The position numbers and the translations under genes were made by a program. Positions 11,719 through 22,567 of a stretch of 64,000 nt of DNA are shown here, piece by piece (position 1 is the first letter of the stretch; every line of letters starts with the position of its first letter). The notes below the pieces were generated by a model. That model was not told where the DNA came from. It did no database searches and worked only from the letters and a program-made list of their open reading frames with translations. Origin of the DNA: Knufia peltigerae (lineage: Eukaryota; Ascomycota; Eurotiomycetes; Chaetothyriales; Trichomeriaceae); assembly GCA_030247855.1 (NCBI GenBank), contig JAPDRN010000052.1, positions 62,001-126,000 on the forward strand. Reading direction: 5' to 3'.

Positions 11719-12875
11719 AAGTTGATTCTCGATTTGCATGCTTGGAACGCATCCCCTGGTAGGCTCATACCAGAAATAATCTAGGCACGCTACTAAGATC
11801 GAGAAGCGCAAGTACAGGAGACCACAGTCTCGGCATTCTGGAGGAGAGGTCGACAGCGTGACACAGTCTCATCAGCCACCAGGTGGCGGTACTTCCCTTC
11901 AAGTTCCAATTAGCGGATATGTTTGTACCAACCACATAGAAAACAAGACTATTGTCATTGTAAGAAGAGAAAAAATATGGCCGCAGATTGAATGACTAGC
12001 GTACTCGTGATGGTCTCGAGCAAGTACTACAAATTCCCCGATCAGGTCAACGGAGCATTCTTCAAGCCTCGTGAACGCAATGTATAAGCCTGAAACGCCC
12101 CATGAGGCTTTTTTGTTCTGCGTGTCGACACATTGCTGAGTGCGCATGATGCTGCAGTGTTGGAGACTTTGAAAGCAAGGATTGGTCCCTTGAAGTTGTG
12201 AGAGAAGCTATGGCGGCGGCGACCGTCATCGGGTGACGCCAACGAGAGCAGAATCCCTGAATGTGCACCTCTCGTATGCCCAGCGCTTGACCTCATTCTA
12301 CAATTCAAGGAGGTGACCCCGGCCAATTTGCCAACCTAAATGTGAGGTCTCCTGTGGGACAAGATCACCTTGTCCGTCGAGCGCGGCCTGATCTGATGCA
12401 TAACGATTCACGGAACGGTACGACGCATATATGGGGAGAATAAGTGCGAGTTCGAGTGACAAGGCCGCCATCTGAGGCCCTCCCTTCCTACAAGATGGAA
12501 ACTTGATATATCTGGTCATAGTCAATCTGGCTACGAGGGAGGAATTGGAGCGGGTGATGCAAGAGCTCGAACGGAAAAACTGACAAGAGTGACGATTTAT
12601 GATATTGGTGCTCTAGCCTTCAAGTATGAACGCGAGCAAGCATCGCCGTGTGGAATGATGCAACGTCGTTGCTAGCCTTCACTTTCGTGTACACGGATAA
12701 TATGCCATGCCATCAGTCTGCAGCGACAGAAACTGTCGAGTTGGCCAGGGTCAGAGAAGCTGGTTTGGTAAGTTACCAAACCAGCTTCGTGGCCCTGTCG
12801 TCCGCGTTTCATGCGACGTCACATGTAACCATTGTCTGGGCGCTCAAGTTCCAGCCACAGCAGCAAAAGTACATG
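11719..12875. other. Intergenic region with a perfect inverted repeat
   Basis: About 1.15 kb with no recognisable gene. Its right end holds the inverted repeat 12756-12788, described separately, just upstream of a transporter remnant. Confidence 0.5.
12756..12788. repeat. Perfect 16-bp inverted repeat with 1-base spacer
   Basis: The left arm GAAGCTGGTTTGGTAA (12756-12771) is exactly complementary in reverse to the right arm at 12773-12788, with a single G between. A weaker extension (CAGGG / CCCTG) flanks the arms. It lies at the 5' boundary of recognisable transporter homology. Confidence 0.85.
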
Positions 12876-13085
12876 AGGCTCTCGACCACCCCGGGAGGTT
12901 GGCGTTGGATGGTCGGGTTAGGGTCGGCACCCGCCCTGACACAAATGGCCATGCTGGCGTTTATGCCCGAGACTCCTCGTTATTTGGCGAAAGCCCAAAA
13001 GGAGGGGGCCGCGAGAACTGTACTCACAAAGGTGTACCGAGGGATGGGGAGTCGCGAGCAAGTTCGACCATACTTTGGCGGATGA
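12876..13085 (+). pseudogene. Remnant of an MFS sugar/inositol transporter
   Basis: A stretch of about 65 codons reads TPGGWRWMVGLGSAPALTQ, then LAFMPETPRYLAKAQKEG and VLTKVYRGMG, ending at a stop at 13083-13085. This is the segment around transmembrane helix 6 and the start of the central loop of sugar porters (PETPR motif; the spacing resembles inositol transporters). The first six helices and the whole C-terminal half are absent, and upstream codons in the same frame have no family resemblance. A truncated remnant is the best reading. The inverted repeat at 12756-12788 lies just upstream. Confidence 0.75.
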
Positions 13086-13287
13086 TGCCGCTTTCAAGGC
13101 AACGACTGGCTCTGTCTTCTCACCATGACATACTCTAAGGGCTCTACGGAAATGACCAAGCGACCGAAGGTCCTGTATTTGGTTGATTAAAGAGCAGAGA
13201 TGGGGACTTGGAAGAAGTTCTGGAATGCTAGCTAGTAGAGTCTCAACGATCTACTACCTCGGGCGCGCGCTTACGCACTGCCTTGCT

Positions 13288-14789
13288 CTAATCCATGTCG
13301 ACCAAACCCTTCACCTTTACAGCCCGTCTCCAGTAACCACCTTTCCAAAACACCAACAAGCTGCAGGCATAGAAGAATGCCATGAGGATGGCTTCAATGC
13401 CGAATCCGAGCCCATATCCCACCTTTTCACCTAGATTGGGGCTCCAGAAAGGGACGGTAAAGGAGATGATCTGGCGGATGGCGTTGATCAACTGCAGCAC
13501 CGATCCCGAGTGCGACGGGTAGCAGTCCATACAGTAAGTCTTGAGCGGCGTCGTCACCAGCTGCAGTCCAAAGTTTGAGAGCGCGAAGCCAATACAAGGC
13601 GCGATCCAAGGGCAGTGGTTCTCCAGCGTGACGCCAAAGATGATGACGCCCAACGGTGCCAAAGAATAACCTGGCAGACCGGCCACCAGGCGGGCCTCCA
13701 GACGCACATCGCGACCAGTGCTCGCGGCTCGGCCACGTTCGCGATACATGAGCCAGTCACTGGCTGGTCCGGCAATCAACTCGCCAAGTAGGACCCCCAC
13801 CAACGGCCCGATGAAGAACAAGCCTTGGGCGACCGCGCTGAAGTTGTAGAATTGTCCCGTTGCCAGCGGGACGATGACCGAGATACCGGGCGATGTGATA
13901 GCAAAGGTCACACCGTATGCGAACGCAACGAGCGTGACGTGCGGAGACTGCAGGAGCAAGATAGGTTCAATGAACGAGCGCACTCCAAGCCGACCCGGCA
14001 TCTTCTTTGGTAATATGAACAGTTCCGAGAACCGGTATTTGCCCAGTCCTGAAAGCTGTCGGTGGGCGTAGGAAGTCTCGGGACAGGTAAACAGGTAGGC
14101 CAGAAACTGGAGACCGTTGCAGATGGCGATCAGCCACATGACCCAACGCCAGCCGATGTAGTAAACCACCGGACCGCCAACGATGCCGCCCACAGGAGCG
14201 CCCAGAGAGACCATCTGTGTCCAGATGCCGTTCTTGCGGCCTCGCTCCTCCTTGGTGAAGATGTCGACGACAACAGCCCCGGACACGACCAAACCGGATG
14301 AGATGCCGATTGATTGGAAGACGCGGGCGGTCATCAAGGTGCCGTAGGATTGGGCAAACCCACCGCCCAAGGCCGCGACGCAGGATAGGAGCATGGTGAC
14401 GACCAGCACCGGCCTGCGCCCGAACGCGCTCATCAGGGGATTCCACAGGAACGGAGCCACTCCCAGAAAGAGGACGTGGACGGCCGTGAGATACGACGCC
14501 TTTTGAGGCGTGATGCCAAACTTTTCAGCCAAGGGCACAGTGGCAGGAATCAGTAGAGCACTCGTGAAGCCTGGGCCGGCGGCGTGGAAAGCGCACTGCA
14601 GCAGGATCAGGTGTTTGCGTAACCACGGCCAGTTCTACTCCAAACCAGTCAGTCTTTGCAGTTGATTCTCCTATAGATAGGGGAACGCTGACTCACCATC
14701 GGCGAGTGTTCGACCAACATTCGGTCATGTGGGACAGCTTCAACCGCGCGAGTCTCTTGTTGGCTGACTTCCAGCTTGTCATCGTCCAT
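13288..14789 (-). CDS. MFS transporter, DHA1-like drug/solute antiporter
   Basis: Exon 1 (14789-14697, 31 codons beginning MDDDKLEVSQQ) joins exon 2 (14634-13288) across a 62-nt intron (donor GTGAGT, acceptor GGAGTAG), giving 479 residues. The spliced frame has a short acidic N-terminal tail, NWPWLRKHLILLQC entering helix 1, and the loop-2/3 signature PLMSAFGRRPVLV. A glycine-rich helix-5 region (GAPVGGIVGGPVVYY) with the GWRW motif, a central loop and a further set of C-terminal helices follow. The SFGRRP-type motif and overall size fit fungal DHA1 facilitators; the substrate cannot be read from the sequence. It is convergent with the transporter remnant and lies beside the broken aldolase/aminotransferase genes, so it may once have served the same pathway (inference). 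Confidence 0.85.
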
Positions 14790-15729
14790 GTTGTGCGGGG
14801 GTTTCAAGTTTGGCGCCCGACGGGTGTTTTCAGTTATCTAGAATACTTCTTCGTCGTGAACTCTTATGTTCTACAGAAATTGGAGGAAGCCCAATGGATT
14901 GCAGTGGCCGGGGGAGAAGAGGGCGCAGGATCCTCGGGGATTGTATTCGCACTTATACCTGTCGTTGAGTACCGCAGGAAGACCCGGTGAAGGGCGTAAA
15001 GACGACTTACGTAGAACGGAACCTCCGCGTCGGCCTCCACAATGGTCTGTTCAGAGTGAAGTCTATAAAGGTTACCCGGCGGCACACATGTCCGTGATCA
15101 ATTGTCCCGAATATGGCAGAAATTGCCCACCAGCAGCGAGGGAGTCGGGCCTCAAAACGATCGGTCACATCGGGTGTAAATACTGGCCCCAGACGCCGTG
15201 AACCTACGTGAATGGGTTGACACGGGGTAGAGACCCTTGCGTTTGGTCATGGAGGAGAAGAGGGTGTCCCGAGGGTGTTCCCCTTCAGAGGCAAACCACC
15301 AATCCAACACATCATCCCATGGACCTACAAGACGGCACGGAGAAAGTTTGTACTTTGGAATGTCGCTGAGTCAATGTTGAAGGACAATGTCGGCAATCAA
15401 CCGACGATCAGGAGCTCGTCATTGGCTATCAATATCCGACTGGCACTTATCAAGGTGGTGCGGAAGCATCTCCGTTCAACAGAAGAGCTACTGTACTCGT
15501 ACGAGCACGGAACTTCCGCTCAAGAGATCGACTGCCCTTTGACTTCTCATTGTTGTAGGAACCGAACGCGTCATCCCGGGACGAAGTGAGTTATAAGGGA
15601 ATGTTACGGAGTACATTTGTCTGGGACTAGTGGTTCTGCTCCGCGACCTTTTCCTTTAGTCAATTTCACCGTTTGTCGCTTCCGAAACACCAAGAAAGAC
15701 CCCCAATACAATCTCAACCCACCTCAGTC
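14790..15729. other. Intergenic region
   Basis: About 940 bases upstream of the MFS gene and downstream of the LDH gene (both minus). No gene was recognised. It contains one TACGGAGTA element at 15605-15613. Confidence 0.5.
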
Positions 15730-16857
15730 CTACTGTTGAGAGTCTTGTGCCTCGGCGATGAGCTCCTTCAACGCGTCGGCGCTCTTGACCAAGAGATCCC
15801 TCTCCTCCTTGTTAAGTGGCATGCTGAGGGAACGGACAATGCCCTTGCGGCCCAGGATGACCGGCAGACTCAAACAACACCCGAGGTCCTCAATCCAATG
15901 AGAAATAGGTCTGACAATACGCTGATCGAACAATATCGACTTGCAAATGGCCGCGCTCAGTGCTCCGATGCCATATGCGGTCGCTCCTTTGGCTTCAATG
16001 ATCTTGGCTGCCTTGTCTTTTGTTTCCAACGCGATTGCCTTGCGGTCGATGTCGGTTCCTGGAGGCAGGCAGCGATCCAGCGGCATGGCACCGACAGTGA
16101 CACAGGACCAAGCCACCTTCACCCACTGTCAACAAGATACAGATCAGGTGGAATATCGGCATCACTCACCATCTGACTCTCACCGTGTTCTCCAAGCACG
16201 TAAGCATCGACACTGCTAGCATCGACGCCAACCTTTTCTGCGAGGATACCCCGTAGTCGTGCGGTGTCGAGAAAGGTGCCACTTCCAATGACTTGTTGTT
16301 GCGGGAGACCGGAAAACTTCTGACAGAAGTAGGTCAAGATGTCGACTGGATTGGCCACGAGCAGAATGACCGTGTGCTTTGAGAAGGGTTTCATGTCGTT
16401 GGTGGCGGATTTCAAGATGGCAAGGTTACGACCCAGCAAAGCCGTTCGTGTTTCACCTGGGGATTGTCAAGACGAGGTACCGCTGTTAGAAAAAATGGGA
16501 GACTGACCATGTCTCTGTTTCGCACCGGCACTGATGACCACAATGTCGCACTGGCCAGCTTCCTTGTGAGTTCCTGCACGGATTCGAACGCCTCCGCCAC
16601 TGTAGGGTGGTTAGTCTGCGTGTAAAAGATACAGAGTGGTGATCGTACCCGACTGCACCGTGGTAAGTCGTGGCGTCTTCGAGGTCTTTGACTTGGGCAT
16701 CTCGTTGTGCGGTGTTTGGGTCGACAAGCAAGACTTCGCTGGCCACCGGGTTCAGGATGAGGCACAGGGCGATGGCACTGCCGACACTACCAGCACCCAG
16801 GATAGCAATACGAGATCTGGAGGTCGCAACCTCCGGGTCCATCGGTGGAGGCTCCAT
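15730..16857 (-). CDS. NAD-dependent L-lactate dehydrogenase
   Basis: Four exons, 16857-16649, 16599-16508, 16456-16170 and 16125-15730, with introns of 49, 51 and 44 nt, encode 327 residues. The Rossmann motif is ILGAGSVGSAIAL. The active-site loop reads SAGAKQRHGETR: the Gln at the specificity position marks lactate rather than malate dehydrogenase, and the Arg is the catalytic loop residue. DTARLR carries the substrate-binding Arg and GEHGES the catalytic His. It should interconvert pyruvate/NADH and lactate/NAD+ in the cytosol. Every junction restores conserved sequence in frame. An upstream in-frame ATG at 16923 would add 22 residues; the start at 16857 fits family length better. The gene is divergent from an efflux-carrier-type transporter, with the shared upstream region holding a telobox-like motif. 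Confidence 0.9.
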
Positions 16858-17075
16858 CTGGACTAGATGATGTAATGAGGAAATGCAGGGCTGTAGGAGA
16901 ATGTCGACAGAACCACTTCTCAACAGAGCGTCCTATGTCTAGGAACGAAGAATGTATGATTTAGAGTAGAAGGCGAATCGCCGGTAGAAGAGGGTATGAT
17001 AAGAGAGTGAACAATGCCATTGTGACGTTTGAATAGGGTCGAAGCAAGCTGAAGCCAAGATGCGTAATACGAGTG

Positions 17076-17090
17076 CTAACCCTAACCCTA
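17076..17090. promoter_or_regulatory. Telobox-like motif (two and a half CCCTAA units)
   Basis: The sequence CTAACCCTAACCCTA is two and a half copies of the canonical TTAGGG telomere repeat read on the other strand. It lies about 220 bases upstream of the LDH start codon. Short telobox motifs are known Tbf1/Rap1-type factor sites in some fungal promoters; function here is inferred. Confidence 0.5.
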
Positions 17091-17390
17091 CAAATGGCAT
17101 GTGAAAGCTTGACCTCGTGTGGCCAGTGCTCGCAATAAAACTAAATAGCATGGGAGTATAAAATGGACAGTCTAGGGCAGTCTAGAGCAGTTTCTGAGGA
17201 CATGGAATCTGTTGGCGACATCACGGAAACAATCATGCCTCTGTAGTTTGGCAATGTACACTGTGTTGTCATTCGTCTTGACTTGTCTTGAGAATCTATG
17301 TAGAGCAAATGAATATTTTGGTAAGCCGAGCACAGCAAATGGAGTCGATGGTGCCCGGAAAATCTCTCCCCCGGCAGCCGAAGCAGCCTC

Positions 17391-17415
17391 CTCGTACTCG
17401 TACTCGTACTCGTAC
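17391..17415. repeat. Microsatellite (CTCGTA)n
   Basis: Four perfect tandem CTCGTA hexamers plus one extra base, in the LDH / efflux-carrier intergenic region. Confidence 0.9.
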
Positions 17416-17734
17416 CGACTTACCCTGGAAATTCACGTTGATTGTATCGACGGAAATGCCATCATCATTTTCCCATATCTCGTCCATGACGTCCATATGC
17501 CTGTTGAATTAGTTTCAAGTGCTGTTGATACGCAGGTACAGAGTATTTATTTTGCCATATACTCCATGCTCATTCTAGGTCCATCGTCATGCGATCACTT
17601 TCCAGATTCTGCAGTCTGAAATAGTTCCACCTTATTTCTTCTTCACGAGCTGATGATTTTTGTAATCCCTTTGTTGTTGTCGTTTTTGATATACGGAATA
17701 ATCGTACCTTGGAGTTGAATTGGCAGAGACAGTC

Positions 17735-19198
17735 ATGCCGTCCGGTCTTCTTCAGGCCTTCCTGGGTGCTTTACAAGCTTGCCTGTCGATCCTGCTGGTC
17801 ATAAGCTACGGTGTAATAGCAAGCCAATTCAGGTTGCTAGATGGCCCTTCGTCCAAAAAGATCTCCAAGATCTGTGTGCGCATGTTCCTCCCTGCACTAC
17901 TTATTACCAAAGTTGGAAGTGAATTGCACGCTGGCACAGGAACCAGATATCTTCCCATCCTGGGTAGGTGCTTGGTACTGGCCTGCATGGTCTCTTGAGA
18001 TGGGGCAGAACTGACGGTCTAGTCTGGGCTCTTGTATACATCCTCGTCTCAATGGGAATCGGTGTCCTGGCGGTCAAATTCCTCAAGTTTCCTTCTTGGG
18101 TCACGCCTGCTCTGGCATTCAACAACACGACAAGCTTGCCTCTCCTGCTCATCCAGTCTTTACAATCCACCGGCATTCTCGTTAAGCTGATCGTTGACGA
18201 CGACGATGTCTCCTCGGCCATCGCCAGGGCCGAATCGTACTTTCTCGTCTGTGCTATCGTGTCAAACTGTCTCACCTTTGCCTTGGGCCCGCGCTTGGTC
18301 GATGCCGAGAACGCACCTGACGAGCCGGAAGACGACAAGCAAGACGATGAAGACGCCGACCGTGAACAGAATCAGGACGGCAACGGTGACGTCGAACAGG
18401 GACATGGTGGTCAGGACGAGTTGACCTCCCTGCTGCCCCATCGTATCCGCACTGGGAAGGACGCTGCACACAAGACAGCGTTCCACGTCGGCAAGAAGCA
18501 CTGGGATAAATTGTCTCCTCGCACTCAAGACACCTTGAGCTTTCTCTCCGATTTTCTCAACGCGCCGCTGATTGGAGCACTCATTGGCGCCGTCATCGGT
18601 TTGACGCCTCCTTTGCACAGAGTTTTTTTCAACGAGAGCTTGGACGGAGGGATCTTCAACGCCTGGATCACCGAATCGCTGAAGAAGATCGGACAACTGT
18701 TTGTCACGTTGCAGGTCGTGGTCGTCGGTGTGTCGCTGTCTTCCTCTCTGAGAAAGATGAAGCGAGGCGAACAGAAGTCGCTTCCATGGGCGCCTACGGC
18801 CTTCATCCTGCTCATCAGATTGATCATTTGGCCTGTGTTGTCCATCGCCATCATCTGGGGACTGTCCACCAAGACGAAGATTCTGTCCACGGATCCCATC
18901 CTTTGGTTCACCATGATGATTGTAGGTTTTTGATGCTTCCTCGTCCCATGTCGGATTGATCTTACTAATGATACGCAGATGCCAGCCGGCCCTCCGGCCA
19001 TGAAACTCGTCGCGATGGCCGATGTAAGCGGAGTAGACGATGAAGAAAAGATGACAATATCGAAAATCTTGACGGCAAGTCCTTCTGTTATCGAGCAGAG
19101 ACGTGTGCTGACTCAACCCCCAGCTTTCATATGCAATCTCACCTTTAATGGCTCTCACTGTTGTTGGCGCCCTGTATGCCTGTCAAGCTGCGATGTGA
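17735..19198 (+). CDS. Auxin efflux carrier-family (PIN-like) membrane transporter
   Basis: Four exons, 17735-17963, 18023-18921, 18979-19074 and 19124-19198, encode 432 residues. The N-terminal half has hydrophobic helices with VRMFLPALLITKVGSEL and the conserved NTTSLPLLLIQSL stretch. A highly acidic hydrophilic loop (DEPEDDKQDDEDADREQNQD) follows, then C-terminal helices with FLNAPLIGALIGAVIGLTPP, LQVVVVGVSLSSS and MPAGPPAMKLVAMAD. This N-helices/loop/C-helices layout is that of the membrane transport protein (AEC) family; fungal members are largely uncharacterised ER or plasma-membrane carriers. The first two introns are GT-AG (59 and 57 nt); the third (19075-19123) appears to use a GC-AG pair, needed to join ISKILT to LSYAISPL. 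The start is the first ATG in the open frame. Confidence 0.87.
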
Positions 19199-19591
19199 AG
19201 AGTGTGGCCATTTCGACGTGGTCACACAAAGTAGATATTTGCCCGTCTGTGTGATCGATTGAAGTGGCACGACAGGGTAGTTTCAGCCCAAGCCATCTCT
19301 ATGCAGAGTGCGCTAAGCGGGTTGTCAGTAAAACTTTCGAACCACCAAGGTCAATAATGTTTGTTGAGAAGTAGGAGATTCTGTAATTCCTTTTCACCTC
19401 GAAGTTCGATAGATGTTTGCCAGCCACAAATGGTTAGCGCACAATTCCTTCGCGTAGAGACAAAGCCGAATTTTAAGCGCGTTGATTGGGCGGAATCCTG
19501 TCCGCAACTTTTTGTCTGTTGTCCTTCCTCCATACACAAAATATTTCTCTGGTGCAACGGAGGTTGCAACTTCTACTACAAATTATCCGAC
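19199..19591. other. Intergenic region
   Basis: About 390 bases between two plus-strand genes. The reading frame of the downstream gene stays open here from 19361, but the residues look non-coding and contain an interior Met that begins the plausible protein at 19592. Confidence 0.5.
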
Positions 19592-22567
19592 ATGTTGTCT
19601 CGATCAAGACAGAAAGGCCTGTGTCATTCCTGTCGACAAGATATACAGATTCTACTCGAAAGAGGCTTCTGCGGGCCCGCGGTCGCCGTCAGGAATCGCC
19701 ATGTGCCGGTCTCATGGCGGCAAATACCCAAACCTCGATACCAGTTGAGGTCCTTTTCCGAGTCCTCCAAGCTCTTCCAGCAGAGCGTTACGAACCCTCA
19801 CGATCGAAATACAGAGGACAACGATCGTCCTGACGCTGTGGATTTCTCTCGAGATCAGATTGAGGGCCTGCATGAGTTAGGGAGTGAAGTGGACCAACAT
19901 GTTGAGGAGGCCATTGAGGAGAACAATGCACTGGCCCAAGGCCTGAGAGACTTATCTCTACATATGAGGTCAGTCAGCGATGATATTTCAAGAAGAGTGG
20001 TACCTGGCACAAGAGATGTATTATCCGAACTAAGAAGCGACGGCGCTGCACCGGAAGAGGTGGTTCGAGAAGCAAGAAAGAAATATGGTGACACATTGCC
20101 TGATGCTGCTTTGAATGATGGAGAGCTCAAAATATACAAGCGTCTTTACGGCGAGCCTACCTCAATGTCGTATGAAGAGTTGTTGGACGAAGACGAAGCC
20201 GTTGAGGTGGATGGTGGGCAAGCAACGCAACTGTACGATCAGGAGGGAGAGGTTGTGGACTACGAAAGCTTTACAAATGACCCTATGACCAACGACGCTA
20301 TACATGGAGACACACCTTCTAGGCCACCCCGGCCTGCGCAGGAAGGTCTTACATTCCCCGACAACGGCGTCGTGACATCGAGCTTGTTAACGTCTCCTAA
20401 CGAGAGGGCCATGGAGGTTGCTCGATCACTGAATGCTGAATTGGTCAATGAAACGGTCGAAGAAGAGTTTTTCGACGATGATTCCGCTAGAATGCATCCT
20501 TTCACTCGCCTGGGGAAATTCGCCACGGATTCTGGCAACGTTCAACTACCTCATGAAGAATTTGTCCGACCAGTGAACAGGTTAATGAGCAATTTCTCCA
20601 ACAAACATCTCAAGGAGATATGTGAAAAGACGTTTGGAGGTCCTGGCCTACCGGACTCACCATTGACACCACGATCAGGCCGTTCGAGGGCACAGATTTC
20701 CATTCCGATTGATGCTTCTCAGCAGAGCATGGGAGAGATGGAAGCAAACGCCTTCTTAACCACCGTCATGCCTCCTACATACGCGTCCATCATGTCAGTG
20801 CTCGTCGAAACTCGCAAGCGACTAGGATCAACCTGGCTGAACAACCTCCTTGCCAAAGAAGGTGGCCCTCGAATTCTGGACGCTGGTGCCGGTGGTGCTG
20901 GCATCATTGCTTGGCGGGAGCTAGTACAGGCTCATTGGGATGTGATGCATGATTCTGATCGCAGCCCGCCCCCTCCGCCGGAATCCAAGTCGGTTGTGCT
21001 GACGGGTTCCGATACCCTTCGCCACAGAGCTGCCGCCTTGTTGGAAAACACCACGTTTGTACCACGACTACCAAACTACATCTACACCCGTGATACACCT
21101 ACTTTGGAAGATGATCGTCCGGCGCAGCAACGGAAGCAGTTCGATGTCGTCATCGCCACACATTGGCTCTTTGGATTACAAGAAGACTACATGAAAAAGC
21201 AGCAAGTTGAAAATCTGTGGTCGATGACCAACCGTGAGGGCGGGGTGCTGATCTTGATTGAAAAAGGTGTTCCTCGTGGATTTGAAGCTATTGCTGGTGC
21301 TCGGGAACTTCTTTTGGAAAGACACATCGCTGTTCCTGAAGGGAAGAAGACCGCATACAGCGATGAACATTTAAGTGATGATGCGCACATTCAAGAGCCC
21401 GGCATGATCATCGCACCTTGCACGAACCATGAAAAATGTCCCATGTATCGCGTCCAAGGACTTTCTCAAGGACGAAAAGACTTTTGCAGTTTTCAGCAGA
21501 GATATATCCGGCCAAACTATTTACAACGTGTGCTTGGGGCGCGAGATCGCAACCACGACGATGTGGATTTCTCGTATCTTTCTGTCTTGAGAGGCGATGA
21601 TCTTCGCCGACGACAAGTTGACTCTTGGCAAGGCATCGCAGATGGACTTTCGGCACCTAGTCATCCTGACCCGAAGACCTTGGGAGAAGATCATAAGACG
21701 TGGATGCAACTGTGTCAATCAGGCTTCGAGGATATCAATCCCAGCACGGTATTGACGCAGTCGAACCCATTTACCGATGGCAAAGAGCGATCATCACTTC
21801 CTGCTACTTGGAATCTCCCACGTCTCGTGTTTCCGCCGATGAAGCGACGCGGTCATATCATCATGGATGTTTGTACACCGGCGGGTCAGATTGAGAGATG
21901 GACTGTGCCACGATCATTTAGCAAACAAGCATATCGTGATGCACGAAAATCACGATGGGGTGATCTGTGGGCGCTGGGAGCAAAGACACGCATCTCAAGG
22001 AGTTTGCGTCTCGGCGGTCCAGACTCCAAAGAAGCGAGACGTGCTCGCAACCGTAACCAGCGTCTGCAGGATCAAGCAGAGGAGCTGATGGAGAAAATGG
22101 AACAGGAAAAGATGGCAGAGATGCAAGAAGAGGAAGAGTTCGCTAGCGTGTTTGAGGAAGACCTTGTTGAGGATATCGAGTTGCCAATAGCTCGCACAGC
22201 CAAGACGCGCACGAGTAAACCTTCCACTGCCGGCTCCGTAGAGACGTTCTCCTTCGACGATATCAACGAAGGCGGCGAGAACCATGTTAGGCCTCCTCAA
22301 ACACACGCCGCAAGGAAGGCAGCATCGAAGGCTCCGTCCAGCAAAAATGTGGAGGAAAAACCAGAGATCAGCGAAGATGATGATCTAAGTGACGATGACT
22401 GGGAGACTCTGGAACAGTGGGAGAAGGAGCTTTCGTCTGTGCATTCGCAGGGACGGAAGTCCAAGCGTCTGCGCACCTATTCTAAGTTCGCACCTCCAGG
22501 ACAGAAGGATCGAGTTAGAAAAGATGGAAAGATTCGTCGCGCTGGAGGAGCAGCAATAGGAAGATAG
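19592..22567 (+). CDS. RSM22: Mitochondrial small-subunit assembly methyltransferase-like protein Rsm22
   Basis: Single-exon gene, 991 residues from the Met at 19592. The N-terminus is basic and Ser/Arg-rich (MLSRSRQKGLCHSCR), fitting a mitochondrial presequence. GAAPEEVVREARKKYGD and YEELLDED are typical of the family's N-terminal part. The SAM-fold signature RILDAGAGGAGIIAWRE falls near residue 430. Near residues 609-632 a cysteine set (CTNHEKCPM followed by FCSFQQRYIRP) matches the iron-sulfur-binding cysteines known in the human homologue METTL17. A long charged, coiled-coil-prone C-terminal extension ends in a strongly basic tail (RKSKRLRTYSKFAPPGQKDR). The family is needed for assembly of the mitochondrial small ribosomal subunit. 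The protein is longer than yeast Rsm22, mainly through this tail. Convincing initiation and a direct domain match support the call. Confidence 0.88.
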   Translation: MLSRSRQKGLCHSCRQDIQILLERGFCGPAVAVRNRHVPVSWRQIPKPRYQLRSFSESSKLFQQSVTNPHDRNTEDNDRPDAVDFSRDQIEGLHELGSEVDQHVEEAIEENNALAQGLRDLSLHMRSVSDDISRRVVPGTRDVLSELRSDGAAPEEVVREARKKYGDTLPDAALNDGELKIYKRLYGEPTSMSYEELLDEDEAVEVDGGQATQLYDQEGEVVDYESFTNDPMTNDAIHGDTPSRPPRPAQEGLTFPDNGVVTSSLLTSPNERAMEVARSLNAELVNETVEEEFFDDDSARMHPFTRLGKFATDSGNVQLPHEEFVRPVNRLMSNFSNKHLKEICEKTFGGPGLPDSPLTPRSGRSRAQISIPIDASQQSMGEMEANAFLTTVMPPTYASIMSVLVETRKRLGSTWLNNLLAKEGGPRILDAGAGGAGIIAWRELVQAHWDVMHDSDRSPPPPPESKSVVLTGSDTLRHRAAALLENTTFVPRLPNYIYTRDTPTLEDDRPAQQRKQFDVVIATHWLFGLQEDYMKKQQVENLWSMTNREGGVLILIEKGVPRGFEAIAGARELLLERHIAVPEGKKTAYSDEHLSDDAHIQEPGMIIAPCTNHEKCPMYRVQGLSQGRKDFCSFQQRYIRPNYLQRVLGARDRNHDDVDFSYLSVLRGDDLRRRQVDSWQGIADGLSAPSHPDPKTLGEDHKTWMQLCQSGFEDINPSTVLTQSNPFTDGKERSSLPATWNLPRLVFPPMKRRGHIIMDVCTPAGQIERWTVPRSFSKQAYRDARKSRWGDLWALGAKTRISRSLRLGGPDSKEARRARNRNQRLQDQAEELMEKMEQEKMAEMQEEEEFASVFEEDLVEDIELPIARTAKTRTSKPSTAGSVETFSFDDINEGGENHVRPPQTHAARKAASKAPSSKNVEEKPEISEDDDLSDDDWETLEQWEKELSSVHSQGRKSKRLRTYSKFAPPGQKDRVRKDGKIRRAGGAAIGR

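Larger units (their letters stand above)
16858..17734. promoter_or_regulatory. Bidirectional promoter region, LDH / efflux carrier
   Basis: About 880 bases between divergent start codons. It holds a telomere-like tract (17076-17090) and a (CTCGTA)n microsatellite (17391-17415). No supported gene. Confidence 0.55.

Noticed and set aside
18262..19158. 298-codon minus-strand frame
   Set aside because: Antisense shadow of the efflux-carrier gene, which has conserved helices and good splice sites on the plus strand.
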